A stretch of DNA of 7,769 nucleotides. It comes from Alphaproteobacteria bacterium. GTDB taxonomy: Bacteria; Pseudomonadota; Alphaproteobacteria; Puniceispirillales; Puniceispirillaceae. A program made the translations under genes and the position numbers. The DNA lies in NCBI GenBank assembly GCA_009936885.1, contig JAACDT010000151.1, positions 1 to 7,769 on the forward strand, read 5' to 3'. The stretch's first letter is position 1. Each line of letters begins with the position of its first letter. The notes beneath the pieces were generated by a model, which was given only the letters and a program-made list of their open reading frames with translations, made no database searches and was not told the origin of the DNA. Positions 6,957-7,769 of the stretch are shown here, in pieces.

Positions 6957-7656
6957 CTTGCTTATCCGTTACCCAGTATTTTGCTCTTACAGCAAATAAA
7001 TTGACACCAAGTGCAATGGCTAACAAGATGATGCCAAGTGCAAGCGCCAGGGAAAGATTGCCCTTTGATGTTTCAAGTGAAATTGCAGTAGTCATCACAC
7101 GGGTGAGATGGTCAATATTACCGCCAACGATTGACACAGCCCCAACTTCTGAAATTGCCCTTCCAAACCCTGCAAGAATAACAGTTAACAGAGATATTCT
7201 TGCATCATAGATATACGCAAATACTGCTTTTGTTGTAGAGACATTCAAAGAGCGAAATAAGTCATTATATTCTGAATGCAGGTCTTCTATAATTTGTGCA
7301 GATAACGCCCCAATTATCGGTATCACCAACAGCATTTGTGCAATTATCATCGCTGTTGGCGTATAAAGCAGACTTAAAAAACCAAGTGGGCCAGAGCGGG
7401 AGAGATATAAATATACGATTAGCCCCACCACGACAGGGGGCATCCCCATCAATGCATTAAGTACCGACATGACAATTGAGCGCATTTTGAACCGATGAAT
7501 AGCCAAAAATGCACCAAGAGGCAGCCCTATAATAACACTCCCTAACAGAGAGGTCAGACTTACTCGGATCGAAAGAAAAATGATCTCAAATAAATCAGGG
7601 TCACCTGAAATAATCAAATAAAAGGCGGTGATAAAAGAGTCTGAAAATAGTTGCAT
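6949..7656 (-). CDS. tupB: Tungstate-type ABC transporter permease
   Basis: Inner-membrane permease (235 residues), predicted to import tungstate with the ATPase encoded next and a periplasmic TupA that is not in the window. Hydrophobic segments appear at about 24-53, 62-86, 98-122, 152-172 and 199-224, the usual five to six spans. The cytoplasmic coupling loop is AGFGRAISEVGAVSIVGGNI at 162-181, followed by HLTRVMTTAISLETSKGN at 183-200; this EVGA...VGGNI...TRVMTTAI...ETSKG pattern is characteristic of TupB/WtpB-like permeases. The N-terminal GDPDLFEI at 18-25 also fits the family. The ATG at 7656 is the only sensible start (an in-frame TGA lies 8 codons upstream) although no clear Shine-Dalgarno precedes it. 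A molybdate permease (ModB) is the main alternative, but the motif pattern favours Tup. Confidence 0.85.
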   Translation of the reverse strand: MQLFSDSFITAFYLIISGDPDLFEIIFLSIRVSLTSLLGSVIIGLPLGAFLAIHRFKMRSIVMSVLNALMGMPPVVVGLIVYLYLSRSGPLGFLSLLYTPTAMIIAQMLLVIPIIGALSAQIIEDLHSEYNDLFRSLNVSTTKAVFAYIYDARISLLTVILAGFGRAISEVGAVSIVGGNIDHLTRVMTTAISLETSKGNLSLALALGIILLAIALGVNLFAVRAKYWVTDKQDV

Positions 7657-7769
7657 GTAAGCAGGAAAGCCGATTAATCAAAACAGATGCACTGTATATC
7701 ATAATCTAGCTTTGGTGTCGAATTCACGAGGCTGTGCTATTAGTGGATTAGGGATAGAAGAATTTATAG
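7657..7769. other. Non-coding stretch upstream of tupB, running to the window edge
   Basis: No convincing gene is seen in these 113 bases. One minus-strand frame is open from the edge to a TGA at 7701-7699, giving a 22-residue tail ending FDTKARL; it does not resemble the C-terminus of a TupA that I know, so I do not call it a gene. Apart from the candidate promoter I see no RNA gene, riboswitch or clear ModE-type palindrome. Confidence 0.5.
7693..7721 (-). promoter_or_regulatory. Candidate sigma70-type promoter for tupBC
   Basis: On the minus strand TCGACA at 7721-7716 (five of six matches to TTGACA) is followed by a 17-base spacer and TATACA at 7698-7693 (four of six matches to TATAAT). 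The spacer ends in TGA, so the -10 is of the extended TGn type. Transcription would begin near 7686 and give a leader of about 30 bases before the permease ATG. Spacing and composition are good, but this is pattern matching in one short stretch. If real, the permease and ATPase have their own promoter. Confidence 0.4.

Noticed and set aside
7704..7745. tRNA-like TTCGA element at the right edge
   Set aside because: The T-arm-like bases GTGAATTCGACAC lack a 5-base stem with a proper loop and there is no acceptor stem or CCA at the right distance on either strand.
7699..7769. Minus-strand open tail of 22 codons at the right edge, possibly the end of tupA
   Set aside because: Too short to judge and the residues (ending FDTKARL) do not resemble TupA C-termini I know; the candidate tupBC promoter overlaps it.

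Overview
The window is AT-rich, bacterial and densely coded. It holds six protein-coding genes (one cut by the left edge) in three transcription blocks. Weak codon bias towards A/T, the mix of aromatic catabolism and a tungstate-type transporter, and the protein style suggest a free-living proteobacterium, possibly a low-GC marine alphaproteobacterium. That placement is inference; there is no rRNA or marker gene here to fix it. I see no tRNA, CRISPR array, insertion sequence or phage gene.

Left block (about 1-2416, minus strand): an intradiol ring-cleavage dioxygenase of the hydroxyquinol 1,2-dioxygenase type, then the alpha and beta subunits of a CatI/CatJ-type 3-oxoadipate CoA-transferase. 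The three genes are coupled, with a 1-base gap and then an 8-base overlap. Together they give ring opening of a di- or trihydroxybenzene and CoA activation of 3-oxoadipate. Maleylacetate reductase and 3-oxoadipyl-CoA thiolase, needed to complete a hydroxyquinol route, are not in the window and may lie beyond the left edge.

Middle block (about 2558-6196, plus strand): one very long gene, transcribed divergently from the aromatic operon across a 141-base AT-rich spacer. It encodes a fused HyuA-HyuB protein of the ATP-dependent 5-oxoprolinase / hydantoinase / acetone carboxylase superfamily. The spacer carries a perfect -10 TATAAT for the minus-strand operon and an imperfect palindrome next to it, a plausible control point.

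Right block (6213-7656, minus strand): permease and ATPase of a TupBC-type tungstate ABC importer, overlapping by 8 bases, with a candidate promoter just upstream. The binding protein TupA is not in the window. This block converges on the hydantoinase gene with only 16 bases between stop codons and no visible hairpin terminator. No wholly unfamiliar system is evident; the most open question is the substrate of the fused hydantoinase-type enzyme and why it sits beside a hydroxyquinol/3-oxoadipate operon.
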